A stretch of DNA of 64,000 nucleotides from Hydractinia symbiolongicarpus (taxonomy: Eukaryota; Cnidaria; Hydrozoa; Anthoathecata; Hydractiniidae). A program made the translations under genes and the position numbers. A model generated the notes under the pieces. That model saw nothing but the letters and a program-made list of their open reading frames with translations. It had not been told where the DNA came from and did not search any database. Location: assembly GCF_029227915.1 (NCBI RefSeq), contig NC_079878.1, forward strand, positions 28,609,501-28,673,500, in the 5' to 3' direction. Shown here in pieces: positions 1-14,800 of this stretch (position 1 is the first letter of the stretch; each line of letters starts with the position of its first letter).

Positions 1-3000
1 GTTTTCCGATATTACTAAGTTGTATCGCTTTTAACAGTGAAACGAATGACTGTGGGACTTAATTGAACTGATTCTGGACTGTGACCTTATAAGTGTGATA
101 AATGAGCGAATTGCACTCCAAGGAATAACATTCTTCTTAATTTAATATAATTGCTCGAACTCAGTGATTACACTGGGCGCTGTAGTAGCGCTCTATTAGA
201 AAATTAAGATAAAAAAGCCATTTTTTACTGTGGGACCAATCCTAGCCGTTAGTTCGCGCTGAAAAAATAGAGACAGTTTCAACAACTACATTTAATTTAT
301 TTTCTAACGGTGTCAATCCGTTTGAGTTACAACGGTTGCGTCACATATTCGTACCAACATGTATTTAGTGATTTTTTTCCGATATTACTAAGTTGTATCG
401 CTTTTAACAGTGAAACGATTGACTGTGGGACTTAATTGAACTGATTCTGGACTGTGACCTTATAAGTGTGATAAATGAGCGAATTGGACTCCAAGGAATA
501 ACATTCTTCTTAATTCGACATGATTGCTGGAATTCAGCGAGTACACTAGGCTCTGTGGTAGCGCTTTATTTAAAAATTAAGATGAAAAATTCAGTTTTTA
601 ATGTGGGACCAATCCTAGCCGTTAGCGCACGCTGAAGAAATAGAGACAGTTTCAAATACTACATCTTGCTGACTTTCTAACGGTGTCAGTCCGTTTGAGT
701 TACAACGGTTGGGTCACATATCCGTACCAACATGTATTTAGTGATTTTCTTCCGATCTAACTAAGTTGTATCGCTTTTTACAGTGAAACGAATGACTGTG
801 GGACTTAATTGAACTGATTCTGGAATGTGACCTTATAAATGTGATAAATGAGCCAATTGGTCTCCAAGGAATAACATTCTTCTTAATTTGACATAATTGC
901 TGGAATTCAGCGATTACATTAGGCTCTGTGGTAGCGCTTTATTTAAACATTTAGATAAATAAGACTTTCTTACTGTAGGACCAATCCTGGCCGTTAGCAC
1001 GCGCCTAATAAATAGGAACAGTTCCAAAGACTACATTTCATTGCCTTTCTAGCGGTATAAATCCGTTTGAGATACAACGGTTGCGTCACATATACGTACC
1101 AACATGTATTTAGCGATAGTATTTGGATATTACTAGGTTGCATCGCTTTCAATAGTGAAACGTTTGACTGTCGGACTTAATTGAACTGATTTTGGACTTT
1201 GACCTTATAAATGTGACAAATGAGCCAGTTAGACTACAAGAAATAACATTCTTCTTAATTTAATATGATTGCTGGAACTCAGCGATTACACTGGGCGCTG
1301 TAGTAGCGCTCTAATAAAAAATTAAGATAAAAAAGCCATTTTTTACTGTGGGACCAATCCCAGCCGTTAGTTCGCGCTGAAAAAATAGAGACAGTTTCAA
1401 CAACTACATTTCATTGAATTTCTAACGGTGTCATCCCGTTTGAGTTACAACGGTTGCGTCACATATTCGTACCAACATGTATTTAGTGATATTTTTCCGA
1501 TATTACTAAGTTGTATCGCTTTTAACAGTGAAACGATTGACTGTGGGACTTAATTGAACCGATTCTGGAATGTGACCTTATAAATGTGATAAATGAGCCA
1601 ATTGGTCACCAAGGAATAACATTCTTCTTAATTCGACATGATTGCTGGAATTCAGCGAGTACACTAGGCTGTGTGGTAGCACTTTATTTAAAAATTAAGA
1701 TGAAAAATTCAGTTTTTACTGTGGGACCAATCCTAGCCGTTAGCGCGCGCTTAATAAATAAGAACAGTTCCAAAGACTACATTTCATTGCCTTTCTAGCG
1801 GTATAAATCCGTTTGAGATACAACGGTTGCGTCACATATACGTACCAACATGTATTTAGCGATAGTATTTGGATATTACTAGGTTGCATCGCTTTCAATA
1901 GTGAAACGTTTGACTGTCGGACTTAATTGAACTGATTTTGGACTTTGACCTTATAAATGTGATAAATGAGCCAGTTAGACTACAAGAAATAACATTCTTT
2001 TTAATTTAATATGATTGCTGGAACTCAGCGATTACACTGGGCGCTGTAGTAGCGCTGTAATAAAAAATTAAGATAAAAAAGCCATTTTTTACTGTGGGAC
2101 AAATCCCAGCCGTTAGTTCGCGCTGAAAAAATAGAGGCAGTTTCAACAACTACATTTCATTGAATTTCTAACGGTGTCAATCCGTTTGAGTTACAACGGT
2201 TGCGTCACATATTCGTACCAACATGTATTTAGTGATATTTTTCCGATATTACTAAGTTGTATCGCTTTTAACAGTGAAACGATTGACTGTGGGACTTAAT
2301 TGAACTGATTCTAGACTTTGATCTTATAAATGTTATAAATGAGCCAATTGGACTCCAAGGAAAAACATTCTTCTTAATTTAATATGATTGCTGGAACTCA
2401 GCGATTACACTGGACGCTGTAGTAGCGCTTTAATTAAAAATTTAGATAAGTAAGTGATTTTTTACTGTGGGACCAATTCTAGCTGTTATTTCGCGCTGAA
2501 GAAATACAGACAGTTTCAAATACTACATTTCATTGACTTTCTAACGGTGTCAATCCGTTTGAGTTACAACGGTTGCGTCACATGTTCGTACCAACATGTA
2601 TTTAGTGATTTTCTTCCGATCTAACTAAGTTGTATCGCTTTTAACAGTGAAACGAATGACTGTGGGACTTAATTGAACTGATTCTGGAATGCGACCTTAT
2701 AAATGTGATAAATGAGCCAATTGGTCTCCAAAGAATAACATTCTTCTTAATTTGACATGATTGGTGGAATTCAGCGATTACATTGGGCTCTGTGGTAGCG
2801 CTTTATTTAAAAATTTAGATAAATAAATCTTTTCTTACTGTGGGACCAATCCTGGCCGTTAGCACGCGCTGAATAAATAGAAACAGTTCCAAAGACTAAA
2901 ATTCATTGACTTTCTAACAGTGTCAATCCGTTTGATTTACAACGGTTGCGTCACATATTCGTACCAACATGTATTTAGTGATTTTTTTCCGATATTACTA

Positions 3001-5692
3001 AGTTGTATCGCTTTTAACAGTGAAACGATTGACTGTGCGACTTAATTGAACTGATTCTGGACTTTGACCTTATAAATGTTATAAATGAGCCAATTGGACT
3101 CCAAGGAATAACATTCCTCTTAATTTGACATGATAGCTGGAATTCAGCGAGTACACTGGGCTCTGTGGTAGCGCTTTATTAAAAAATTAAGATAAAAAAT
3201 TCAGTTTTCACTGTGGGACCAATTCTAGCCGTTAGCGCGGGCTGAAGAAATAGAGACAGTTTAAAAACTACATTTCATTGACTCTGTAACGGTGCCAATC
3301 CGTTTGAGTTACAACGGTTGGGTCACATATTCGTACCAACATGTATTTAGTGATTGTTTTCTGATATTACTAAGTTGTATCGCTTTTAACAATGAGATAA
3401 TTGACTGTGGGAATTAATTGAACTAACTTTGGCCTGTGACCTTGTAAATGTGATAAGTGAGCCAACTGGACTACAAAAAATAATATTCTTAATACTTTGA
3501 AATGATTGTTGGTAATCAGCGATTACACTGAGCGCTATGGTAGCGCTTCATTTAAAAACTTAGATTAATATGTCATTTTTTGCTGTAGGACCAATCCTAG
3601 CCGTAGTCGCGGGCTGAAGAAACAGAGACAGTTTCAAAAACTACATTTCAATGACGTTCTAACAGTATCAATCCGTTTGAGATTCAACGGTTGCGTCACA
3701 TATTCGTTCCAACATGTATTTAGCGATACTTTCTCGCTACTACTGGGTTGCATTGCTTTTAACAGTGAAACGATTGACTGTGGGACTTAATTGAACTGAT
3801 TCTGGACTGTGACCTTATTAATGCCATAAATGAGCCAATTGGACTCCAAGAAATAACATTCTTCTTACTTGGACGTGATTGTTGGAACTCAGCGATTACA
3901 CTGGGCGCTGTGGAAGCGCTTCATTCAAAAGTTTAGATAAATAAGTCATTTTTTACTGTGGGACCAATCTTGGCCGTTATCGCGGGCTGAAGAAATAGAG
4001 ACAGTTTCAAAAACTACATTTCAATGCCGTTGTAACGGTATCAGTTCGTTTAAGTTACAACGGTTGGGTCATATATTCGTACGAACATGTACTTAGCGAT
4101 ATTTTTCTGATATTACTAGGTTGCATCGCTTATAACAGCAAAACGAATGACTGTGGGACTTAATTGAACTGATTCTAGACTGTGACCTTATAAGTGTGAA
4201 AAATGAGACAATTGGTCTCCAAGGAATAACATTCTTCTTAATTTGACATGATTGCTGCAATTCAGCGATTCCATTAGGCTCTGTAGTAGGGTTTTATATA
4301 AAAATTTAGATAAATAAGTCTTTTTTACTGTGAGACCAATCCTGGCCGTTAGCACGCGCTGAAAAAATAGAGGCATTCTCAAAAACTAACTTTCATTGAT
4401 TTTTAGGCGGTATCAATCCGTTTGAGTTACAACGGTTGCGTCACTTATTCGTACCAACATGTACTTAGTGACATTTTTCCGATATTACTAAGTTATATCG
4501 CTTTTAACAATGAAGTGATTGACTGTAAGACTTAATTGAACTAACTTTGGCCTGTGACCTTATAAATGTGATAAGTGAGCCAACTGGACTCCAAGAAATA
4601 ACATTCTTCTTAATTTGACATGATTGCTGGAATTCAGCGAGTACACTAGGCTCTGTGGTAGCGCTTTATTTAAAAATTTGAATAAATAAGTCATTTTTTA
4701 CTGTGGGACAAATCCTAGCCGTTACTTCGCGCAGAAGAATTAGAGACAGTTTCAAAAACTACATTTCATTGACTTTCTAACGGTATTAATCCGTTTGTGT
4801 TACAACGGTTGCGTCACATATTCGTACCAACATGAATTTAGCGATAGTATTCGGATATTACTAGGTTATATCGCTTTTAACAGTGAAACGTTTAATTGTG
4901 GGACTTAATTAAACTGATTTTGGACTTTGACCTTATAAATGTGATCAATGAGCCAGTTTGACTACAAAAAATAACATTCTTCTTAATTTGACATGATTGC
5001 TGGAATTAAGCGAGTACACTAGGCTCTGTGGTAGCGCTTTAAATAAAAATTTAAATAAATAAGTCATTTTTTACTGTGGGACAAATCCTAGCCGTTACTT
5101 CGCGCAGAAGAATTAGAGACAGTTTCAAAAACTACATTTCATTGACTTTCTAACGGTGTCAATCCGTTTCAGTTACAACGGTTGCGTCACATATTCATAC
5201 CAACATGTAATTAGTGATCTTCTTCCGATATTACTAAGTTGTATTTCTTTAAACAGTGAAACGATTGACTGTGGGAATTAATTGAACTGATTCAGGAATC
5301 TGACCTTATAAATGTGATAAATGAGCCAATTGGTCTCCAAGAAATAACATTCTTCTTATTTCGACATGATTGCTGGAATTCAGCGGTTACATTAGGCTCT
5401 CTTTTAGCGCTTCATTTAAAAATTTAGATAAATAAGTCTTTTCTTATTGTGGGACCAATCCTGGCCGTAAGCACACGCTGAATGAATAGGAACAGTTCCA
5501 AAGACTACATTTCATTGACTTTCCAGCGGTATTAATCCGTTTGTGTTACAACGGTTGCGTCACATATTCCTACCAATATGTATTTTGCGATAGTATTGGG
5601 ATATTACTAGGTTGCATCGCTTTTAACAGTGAAACGTTTGACTATGGGACTTAATTGAACTGATTTTGGACTTTGACCTTATAAGTCCCACA
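1..5692 (+). repeat. Tandem satellite array, 373-bp monomer, forward orientation
   Basis: Head-to-tail copies of an AT-rich monomer. The landmark CAACAT recurs at 355, 728, 1100, 1473, 1846 and 2219, giving spacings of 372-373 bp. Each monomer contains, in order: the GATATTACTA segment, an ACTGTGGGACTTAATTGAAC segment, CCAAGGAATAACATTCTTCT, a GCGCTGTGGTAGCGC-like hairpin, ACTGTGGGACCAATCCTAGC, an AACGG/CCGTT box, and a strongly conserved block ending ACCAACATGTATTTAG. Neighbouring monomers differ at many positions. A two-monomer unit (about 746 bp) is locally repeated between about 730 and 2230: the variant GATAGTATTTGGATATTAC occurs just after both 1100 and 1846. No gene is seen, and short open frames here do not persist between monomers because 373 is not divisible by three. 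Confidence 0.97.
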
Positions 5693-6719
5693 GTCATTCG
5701 TTTTGCTGTTAAAAGCGATGCAACCTAGTAATATCAGAAAAATATCGCTAAGTACATGTTCGTACGAATATATGACCCAACCGTTGTAACTTAAACGAAC
5801 TGATACCGTTACAACGGCATTGAAATGTAGTTTTTGAAACTGTCTCTATTTCTTCAGCCCGCGATAACGGCTAAGATTGGCCCCACAGTAAAAAATGACT
5901 TATTTATCTAAACTTTTGAATGAAGCGCTTCCACAGCGCCCAGTGTAATCGCTGAGTTCCAACAATCACGTCCAAGTAAGAAGAATGTTATTTCTTGGAG
6001 TCCAGTTGGCTCACTTATCACATTTATAAGGTCACAGGCCAAAGTTAGTTCAATTAAGTCTTACAGTCAATCACTTCATTGTTAAAAGCGATATAACTTA
6101 GTAATATCGGAAAAATGTCACTAAATACATGTTGGTACGCATATGTGACGCAACCGTTGTAACTCAAACGGATTGATACCGCCTAAAAATCAATGAAAGT
6201 TAGTTTTTGAGAATGCCTCTATTTTTTCAGCGCGTGCTAACGGCCAGGATTGGTCTCACAGTAAAAAAAGACTTATTTATCTCAATTTTTAAATAAAACC
6301 CTACTACAGAGCCTAGTGTAATCGCTGAAATCCAGTAATCATGTCGAATTAAGAAGAATGTTATTCCTTGGAGTCCAATTGGCTCATTTATCGCATTTAC
6401 AAGGTCCCAGTCCAGAATCAGTTCGATTAAGTTCCACAATCAATCGTTTCACTGTTAAAAGCGATACAACTTAGTAATATCGGAAGAAGATCACTAAATA
6501 CATGTTGGTACGAATATATGACCCAACCGTTGTAACTCAAACGAACTGAAACCGTTAGAACGTCATTGAAATGTAGTTTTAAAAACTGTCTCTATTTCTT
6601 CAGCCCGCGATAACGGCTGGGATTGGTCCCACAGTAAAAAATGACTTATTTATCTAAATTTTTGAATGAAACGCTTCCACAGCGCCCAATGTAATCGCTG
6701 AGTTCCAACAATCACGTCC
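5693..6719 (-). repeat. Inverted satellite block (about 2.75 monomers)
   Basis: Near 5692 the array switches abruptly to the reverse complement, and near 6719 it switches back. Read on the minus strand, the block matches the plus-strand satellite at about 9477-10511 almost base for base, including private variants such as the AATCGAACTG stretch, the GGACTGGGACC stretch and the GCAAAACGAATGACTG stretch. It also matches the related copy at about 12835-13870. At the left edge, forward and inverted sequence overlap by a few bases (AAGT), which suggests microhomology joining. The right edge joins CACGTCC to GACATTTTTTCG with no obvious homology. The block was therefore copied from the neighbouring array, or shares a source with it, and was inserted in inverse orientation. 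No gene is seen. Confidence 0.93.
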
Positions 6720-8829
6720 GACATTTTTTCGATATTACTAAGTTATATCGCTTTTAACAATGAAGTGATTGACTGTAAGATTTAATTGAACTAACTTTGG
6801 CCTGTGACCTTATAAATGTGATAAGTGAGCCAACTGGACTCCAAGAAATAACATTCTTCTCACTTGGACGTGATTGTTGGAACTCAGCGATTACATTGGG
6901 CGCTGTGGAAGCGTTTCATTCAAAAATTTAGATAAATAAGTCATTTTTTACTGTGGGACCAATCCCAGCCGTTATCGCGGGCTGAAGAAATAGAGACAGT
7001 TTTTAAAACTACATTTCAATGACGTTCTAACGGTTTCAGTTCGTTTGAGTTACAACGGTTGGGTCATATATTCGTACCAACATGTACTTAGCGATATTTT
7101 TCTGATATTACTAGGTTGCATCGCTTTTAACAGTAAAACGAATGATTGTGGGACTTAATTGAACTGATTCTAGACTGTGACCTTATAAGTGTGAAAAATA
7201 AGCGAATTCCACTCCAAGGAATGACATTCTTTTTAATTCGACATGATTGCTGGAATTCAGCGAGTACACTAGGCTCTGTGGTAGCGCTTTATTTAAAAAC
7301 TTAGATAAATAAGTCTTTTTTTACTGTGGCACAAATCCTGGCCGTTAGCACGCGCTGAATAAATAGGAACAGTTTGAAAGACTAAATTTTATTGACTTTC
7401 TGGCGGTATAAAGCCGTTTGAGTTACAACGGTTGCATCACATATTCGTTGCAACATGTAATTAGTGATTTTCTTCCGATATTACTAAGTTGTATCGCTTT
7501 TAACAGTGAAACGATTGACTGTGGCACGTAATTGAACTGATTCTGGACTGGGACCTTATAAATGTGATAAATGAGCCAATTGCACTCCAAGGAATAACAT
7601 TCTTTTTAATTCGACATGATTGCTGGAAATCAGCGAGTACACTAGGCTCTGTGGTAGCGCTTTATTTAAAAACTTAGATAAATAAGTGTTTTTTTACTGT
7701 GGGACAAATCCTGGCTGTTAGCACACGCTGAAAAAATAGAGGCATTCTCAAAAACTAACTTTCATTGATTTTTAGGCGGTATCAATCCGTTTGAGTTACA
7801 ACGGTTGCGTCACATATTCGTACCAACATGTATTTAGTGACATTTTTTCGATAATACTAAGTTATATCGCTTTTAACAATGAAGTGATTGACTGTAAGAC
7901 TTAATTGAACTAACTTTGGCCTGTGACCTTATAAATGTGATAAGTGAGCCAACTGGACTCCAAGAAATAACATTCTTCTTACTTGGACGTGATTGTTGGA
8001 ACTCAGCGATTACATTGGGCGCTGTGGAAGCGTTTCATTCAAAAATTTAGATAAATAAGTCATTTTTTACTGTGGGACCAATCCCAGCCGTTATCGCGGG
8101 CTGAAGAAATAGAGACAGTTTCAAAAACTACATTTCAATGACGTTCTAACGGTATCAGTTTGTTTGAGTTACAACGGTTGGGTCATATATTCGTACCAAC
8201 ATGTACTTAGCGATATTTTTCTGATATTACTAGGTTGCATCGCTTTTAACAGTAAAACGAATGATTGTGGGACTTAATTGAACTGATTCTGGACTGTGAC
8301 CTTATAAGTGTGATAAATGAGCCAATTGCACTCCAAGAAATAACATTCTTCTTATTTCGACATGATTGCTGGAATTCAGCGGTTACATTAGGCTCTCTTG
8401 TAGCGCTTCATTTAAAAATTTAGATAAATAAGTCTTTTCTTATTGTGGGACCAATCCTGGCCGTAAGCACACGCTGAATGAATAGGAACAGTTCCAAAGA
8501 CTACATTTCATTGACTTTCCAGCGGTATTAATCCGTTTGTGTTACAACGGCTGCGTCACATATTCCTACCAATATGTATTTTGCGATAGTATTGGGATAT
8601 TACTAGGTTGCATCGCTTTTAACAGTGAAACGTTTGAATATGGGACTTAATTGAACTGATTTTGGACTTTGACCTTATAAATGTGATAAATGAGCCTGTT
8701 TGACTACAAAAAATAACATTCTTCTTAATTTGACATGATTGCTGGAACTCAGCGATTACACTGGGCGCTGTGGTAGCGCTTTATTAAAAAATTAAGACAA
8801 ATAAGTCATTTTTTACTGTGGGACCAATC

Positions 8830-11800
8830 CTAGCCGTTATCGCGGGCTGAAGAAATAGAGACAGTTTCAAAAACTACATTTCAATGCCGTTGTAACCGTA
8901 TCAGTTCGTTTAAGTTACAACGGTTGGGTCATATATTCGTACGAACATGTACTTAGCGATATTTTTCTGATATTACTAGGTTGCATCGCTTATAACAGCA
9001 AAACGAATGACTGTGGGACTTAATTGAACTGATTCTAGACTGTGACCTTATAAGTGTGAAAAATGAGACAATTGGTCTCCAAGGAATAACATTCTTCTTA
9101 ATTTGACATGATTGCTGCAATTCAGCGATTCCATTAGGCTCTGTAGTAGGGTTTTATTTAAAAATTTAGATAAATAAGTCTTTTTTTACTGTGAGACCAA
9201 TCCTGGCCGTTAGCACGCGCTGAAAAAATAGAGGCATTCTCAAAAACTAACTTTCATTGATTTTTAGGCAATATCAATCCGTTTGAGTTACAACGGTTGC
9301 GTCACATATTCGTACCAACATGTACTTAGTGACATTTTTTCGATATTACTAAGTTATATCGCTTTTAACAATGAAGTGATTGACTGTAAGACTTAATTGA
9401 ACTAACTTTGGCCTGTGACCTTATAAATGTGATAAGTGAGCCAACTGGACTCCAAGAAATAACATTCTTCTTACTTGGACGTGATTGTTGGAACTCAGCG
9501 ATTACATTGGGCGCTGTGGAAGCGTTTCATTCAAAAATTTAGATAAATAAGTCATTTTTTACTGTGGGACCAATCCCAGCCGTTATCGCGGGCTGAAGAA
9601 ATAGAGACAGTTTTTAAAACTACATTTCAATGACGTTCTAACGGTTTCAGTTCGTTTGAGTTACAACGGTTGGGTCATATATTCGTACCAACATGTATTT
9701 AGTGATCTTCTTCCGATATTACTAAGTTGTATCGCTTTTAACAGTGAAACGATTGATTGTGGAACTTAATCGAACTGATTCTGGACTGGGACCTTGTAAA
9801 TGCGATAAATGAGCCAATTGGACTCCAAGGAATAACATTCTTCTTAATTCGACATGATTACTGGATTTCAGCGATTACACTAGGCTCTGTAGTAGGGTTT
9901 TATTTAAAAATTGAGATAAATAAGTCTTTTTTTACTGTGAGACCAATCCTGGCCGTTAGCACGCGCTGAAAAAATAGAGGCATTCTCAAAAACTAACTTT
10001 CATTGATTTTTAGGCGGTATCAATCCGTTTGAGTTACAACGGTTGCGTCACATATGCGTACCAACATGTATTTAGTGACATTTTTCCGATATTACTAAGT
10101 TATATCGCTTTTAACAATGAAGTGATTGACTGTAAGACTTAATTGAACTAACTTTGGCCTGTGACCTTATAAATGTGATAAGTGAGCCAACTGGACTCCA
10201 AGAAATAACATTCTTCTTACTTGGACGTGATTGTTGGAACTCAGCGATTACACTGGGCGCTGTGGAAGCGCTTCATTCAAAAGTTTAGATAAATAAGTCA
10301 TTTTTTTACTGTGGGACCAATCTTAGCCGTTATCGCGGGCTGAAGAAATAGAGACAGTTTCAAAAACTACATTTCAATGCCGTTGTAACGGTATCAGTTC
10401 GTTTAAGTTACAACGGTTGGGTCATATATTCGTACGAACATGTACTTAGCGATATTTTTCTGATATTACTAGGTTGCATCGCTTTTAACAGCAAAACGAA
10501 TGACTGTGGGACTTAATTGAACTGATTCTAGACTGTGACCTTATAAGTGTGAAAAATGAGACAATTGGTCTCCAAGGAATAACATTCTTCTTAATTTGAC
10601 ATGATTGCTGCAATTCAGCGATTCCATTAGGCTCTGTAGTAGGGTTTTATTTAAAAATTTAGATAAATAAGTCTTTTTTTACTGTGAGACCAATCCTGGC
10701 CGTTAGCGCGCGCTGAAAAAATAGAGGCATTCTCAAAAACTAACTTTTATTGATTTTTAGGCGGTATCAATCCGTTTGACTTACAACGGTTGCGTCACAT
10801 ATTCGTACCAACATGTATTTAGTGACATTTTTTCGATATTACTAAGTTATATCGCTTTTAACAATGAAGTGATTGACTGTAAGATTTAATTGAACTAACT
10901 TTGGCCTGTGACCTTATAAATTTGATAAGTGAGCCAACTGGACTCCAAGAAATAACATTCTTCTCACTTGGACGTGATTGTTGGAACTCAGCGATTACAT
11001 TGGGCGCTGTGGAAGCGTTTCATTCAAAAATTTAGATAAATAAGTCATTTTTTACTGTGGGACCAATCCCAGCCGTTATCGCGGGCTGAAGAAATAGAGA
11101 CAGTTTTTAAAACTACATTTCAATGACCTTCTAACGGTTTCAGTTCGTTTGAGTTACAACGGTTGGGTCATATATTCGTACCAACATGTACTTAGCGATA
11201 TTTTTGTGATATTACTAGGTTGCATCGCTTTTAACAGTAAAACGAATGATTGTGGGACTTAATTGAACTGATTCTAGACTGTGACCTTATAAGTGTGAAA
11301 AATAAGCGAATTGCACTCCAAGGAATGACATTCTTTTTAATTCGACATGATTGCTGGAATTCAGCGAGTACACTAGGCTCTGTGGTAGCGCTTTATTTAA
11401 AAACTTAGATAAATAAGTCTTTTTTTACTGTGGCACAAATCCTGGCCGTTAGCACGCGCTGAATAAATAGGAACAGTTTGAAAGACTAAATTTTATTGAC
11501 TTTCTGGCGGTATAAAGCCGTTTGAGTTACAACGGTTGCATCACATATTCGTTGCAACATGTAATTAGTGATTTTCTTCCGATATTACTAAGTTGTATCG
11601 CTTTTAACAGTGAAACGATTGACTGTGGCACGTAATTGAACTGATTCTGGACTGGGACTTTATAAATGTGATAAATGAGCCAATTGCACTCCAAGGAATA
11701 ACATTCTTTTTAATTCGACATGATTGCTGGAAATCAGCGAGTACACTAGGCTCTGTGGTAGCGCTTTATTTAAAAACTTAGATAAATAAGTGTTTTTTTA

Positions 11801-14800
11801 CTGTGGGACAAATCCTGGCCGTTAGCACACGCTGAAAAAATAGAGGCATTCTCAAAAACTAACTTTCATTGATTTTTAGGCGGTATCAATCCGTTTGAGT
11901 TACAACGGTTGCGTCACATATTCGTACCAACATGTATTTAGTGACATTTTTTCGATAATACTAAGTTATATCGCTTTTAACAATGAAGTGATTGACTGTA
12001 AGACTTAATTGAACTAACTTTGGCCTGTGACCTTATAAATGTGATAAGTGAGCCAACTGGACTCCAAGAAATAACATTCTTCTTACTTGGACGTGATTGT
12101 TGGAACTCAGCGATTACACTGGGCGCTGTGGAAGCGCTTCATTCAAAAGTTTAGATAAATAAGTCATTTTTTGCTGTGGGACCAATCTTAGCCGTTATCG
12201 CGGGCTGAAGAAATGGAGACAGTTTCAAAAACTACATTTCAATGCCGTTGTAACCGTATCAGTTCGTTTAAGTTACAACGGTTGGGTCATATATTCGTAC
12301 GAACATGTACTTAGCGATATTTTTCTGATATTACTAGGTTGCATCGCTTATAACAGCAAAACGAATGACTGTGGGACTTAATTGAACTGATTCTAGACTG
12401 TGACCTTATAAGTGTGAAAAATGAGACAATTGGTCTCCAAGGAATAACATTCTTCTTAATTTGACATGATTGCTGCAATTCAGCGATTCCATTAGGCTCT
12501 GTAGTAGGGTTTTATTTAAAAATTTAGATAAATAAGTCTTTTTTTACTGTGAGACCAATCCTGGCCGTTAGCACGCGCTGAAAAAATAGAGGCATTCTCA
12601 AAAACTAACTTTCATTGATTTTTAGGCAATATCAATCCGTTTGAGTTACAACGGTTGCGTCACATATTCGTACCAACATGTACTTAGTGACATTTTTTCG
12701 ATATTACTAAGTTATATCGCTTTTAACAATGAAGTGATTGACTGTAAGACTTAATTGAACTAACTTTGGCCTGTGACCTTATAAATGTGATAAGTGAGCC
12801 AACTGGACTCCAAGAAATAACATTCTTCTTACTTGGACGTGATTGTTGGAACTCAGCGATTACATTGGGCGCTGTGGAAGCGTTTCATTCAAAAATTTAG
12901 ATAAATAAGTCATTTTTTACTGTGGGACCAATCCCAGCCGTTATCGCGGGCTGAAGAAATAGAGACAGTTTTTAAAACTACATTTCAATGACGTTCTAAC
13001 GGTTTCAGTTCGTTTGAGTTACAACGGTTGGGTCATATATTCGTACCAACATGTATTTAGTGATCTTCTTCCGATATTACTAAGTTGTATCGCTTTTAAC
13101 AGTGAAACGATTGATTGTGGAACTTAATCGAACTGATTCTGGACTGGGACCTTGTAAATGCGATAAATGAGCCAATTGGACTCCAAGGAATAACATTCTT
13201 CTTAATTCGACATGATTACTGGATTTCAGCGATTACACTAGGCTCTGTAGTAGGGTTTTATTTAAAAATTGAGATAAATAAGTCTTTTTTTACTGTGAGA
13301 CCAATCCTGGCCGTTAGCACGCGCTGAAAAAATAGAGGCATTCTCAAAAACTAACTTTCATTGATTTTTAGGCGGTATCAATCCGTTTGAGTTACAACGG
13401 TTGCGTCACATATGCGTACCAACATGTATTTAGTGACATTTTTCCGATATTACTAAGTTATATCGCTTTTAACAATGAAGTGATTGACTGTAAGACTTAA
13501 TTGAACTAACTTTGGCCTGTGACCTTATAAATGTGATAAGTGAGCCAACTGGACTCCAAGAAATAACATTCTTCTTACTTGGACGTGATTGTTGGAACTC
13601 AGCGATTACACTGGGCGCTGTGGAAGCGCTTCATTCAAAAGTTTAGATAAATAAGTCATTTTTTTACTGTGGGACCAATCTTAGCCGTTATCGCGGGCTG
13701 AAGAAATAGAGACAGTTTCAAAAACTACATTTCAATGCCGTTGTAACGGTATCAGTTCGTTTAAGTTACAACGGTTGGGTCATATATTCGTACGAACATG
13801 TACTTAGCGATATTTTTCTGATATTACTAGGTTGCATCGCTTTTAACAGCAAAACGAATGACTGTGGGACTTAATTGAACTGATTCTAGACTGTGACCTT
13901 ATAAGTGTGAAAAATGAGACAATTGGTCTCCAAGGAATAACATTCTTCTTAATTTGACATGATTGCTGCAATTCAGCGATTCCATTAGGCTCTGTAGTAG
14001 GGTTTTATTTAAAAATTTAGATAAATAAGTCTTTTTTTACTGTGAGACCAATCCTGGCCGTTAGCGCGCGCTGAAAAAATAGAGGCATTCTCAAAAACTA
14101 ACTTTCATTGATTTTTAGGCGGTATCAATCCGTTTGACTTACAACGGTTGCGTCACATATTCGTACCAACATGTATTTAGTGACATTTTTTCGATATTAC
14201 TAAGTTATATCGCTTTTAACAATGAAGTGATTGACTGTAAGATTTAATTGAACTAACTTTGGCCTGTGACCTTATAAATTTGATAAGTGAGCCAACTGGA
14301 CTCCAAGAAATAACATTCTTCTCACTTGGACGTGATTGTTGGAACTCAGCGATTACATTGGGCGCTGTGGAAGCGTTTCATTCAAAAATTTAGATAAATA
14401 AGTCATTTTTTACTGTGGGACCAATCCCAGCCGTTATCGCGGGCTAAAGAAATAGAGACAGTTTTTAAAACTACATTTCAATGACCTTCTAACGGTTTCA
14501 GTTCGTTTGAGTTACAACGGTTGGGTCATATATTCGTACCAACATGTACTTAGCGATATTTTTGTGATATTACTAGGTTGCATCGCTTTTAACAGTAAAA
14601 CGAATGATTGTGGGACTTAATTGAACTGATTCTAGACTGTGACCTTATAAGTGTGAAAAATAAGCGAATTGCACTCCAAGGAATGACATTCTTTTTAATT
14701 CGACATGATTGCTGGAATTCAGCGAGTACACTAGGCTCTGTGGTAGCGCTTTATTTAAAAACTTAGATAAATAAGTCTTTTTTTACTGTGGCACAAATCC

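Noticed and set aside
331-370. CENP-B box in the satellite monomer
   Set aside because: TTCG followed by an A at about the right distance is present, but the required CGGG part is not, so it does not fit the canonical box.
1586-1798. Short open frames of 60-70 residues in the satellite (also 4188-4382, 6227-6439, 9757-9969, 13115-13327, 42341-42529, 43401-43607, 44578-44766, 47817-48005, 48877-49083, 50800-50988)
   Set aside because: They are the same satellite segment read wherever stops happen to be mutated. Recurrence only reflects higher-order duplication. The period of 373 is not a multiple of three and there is no start or codon signal.
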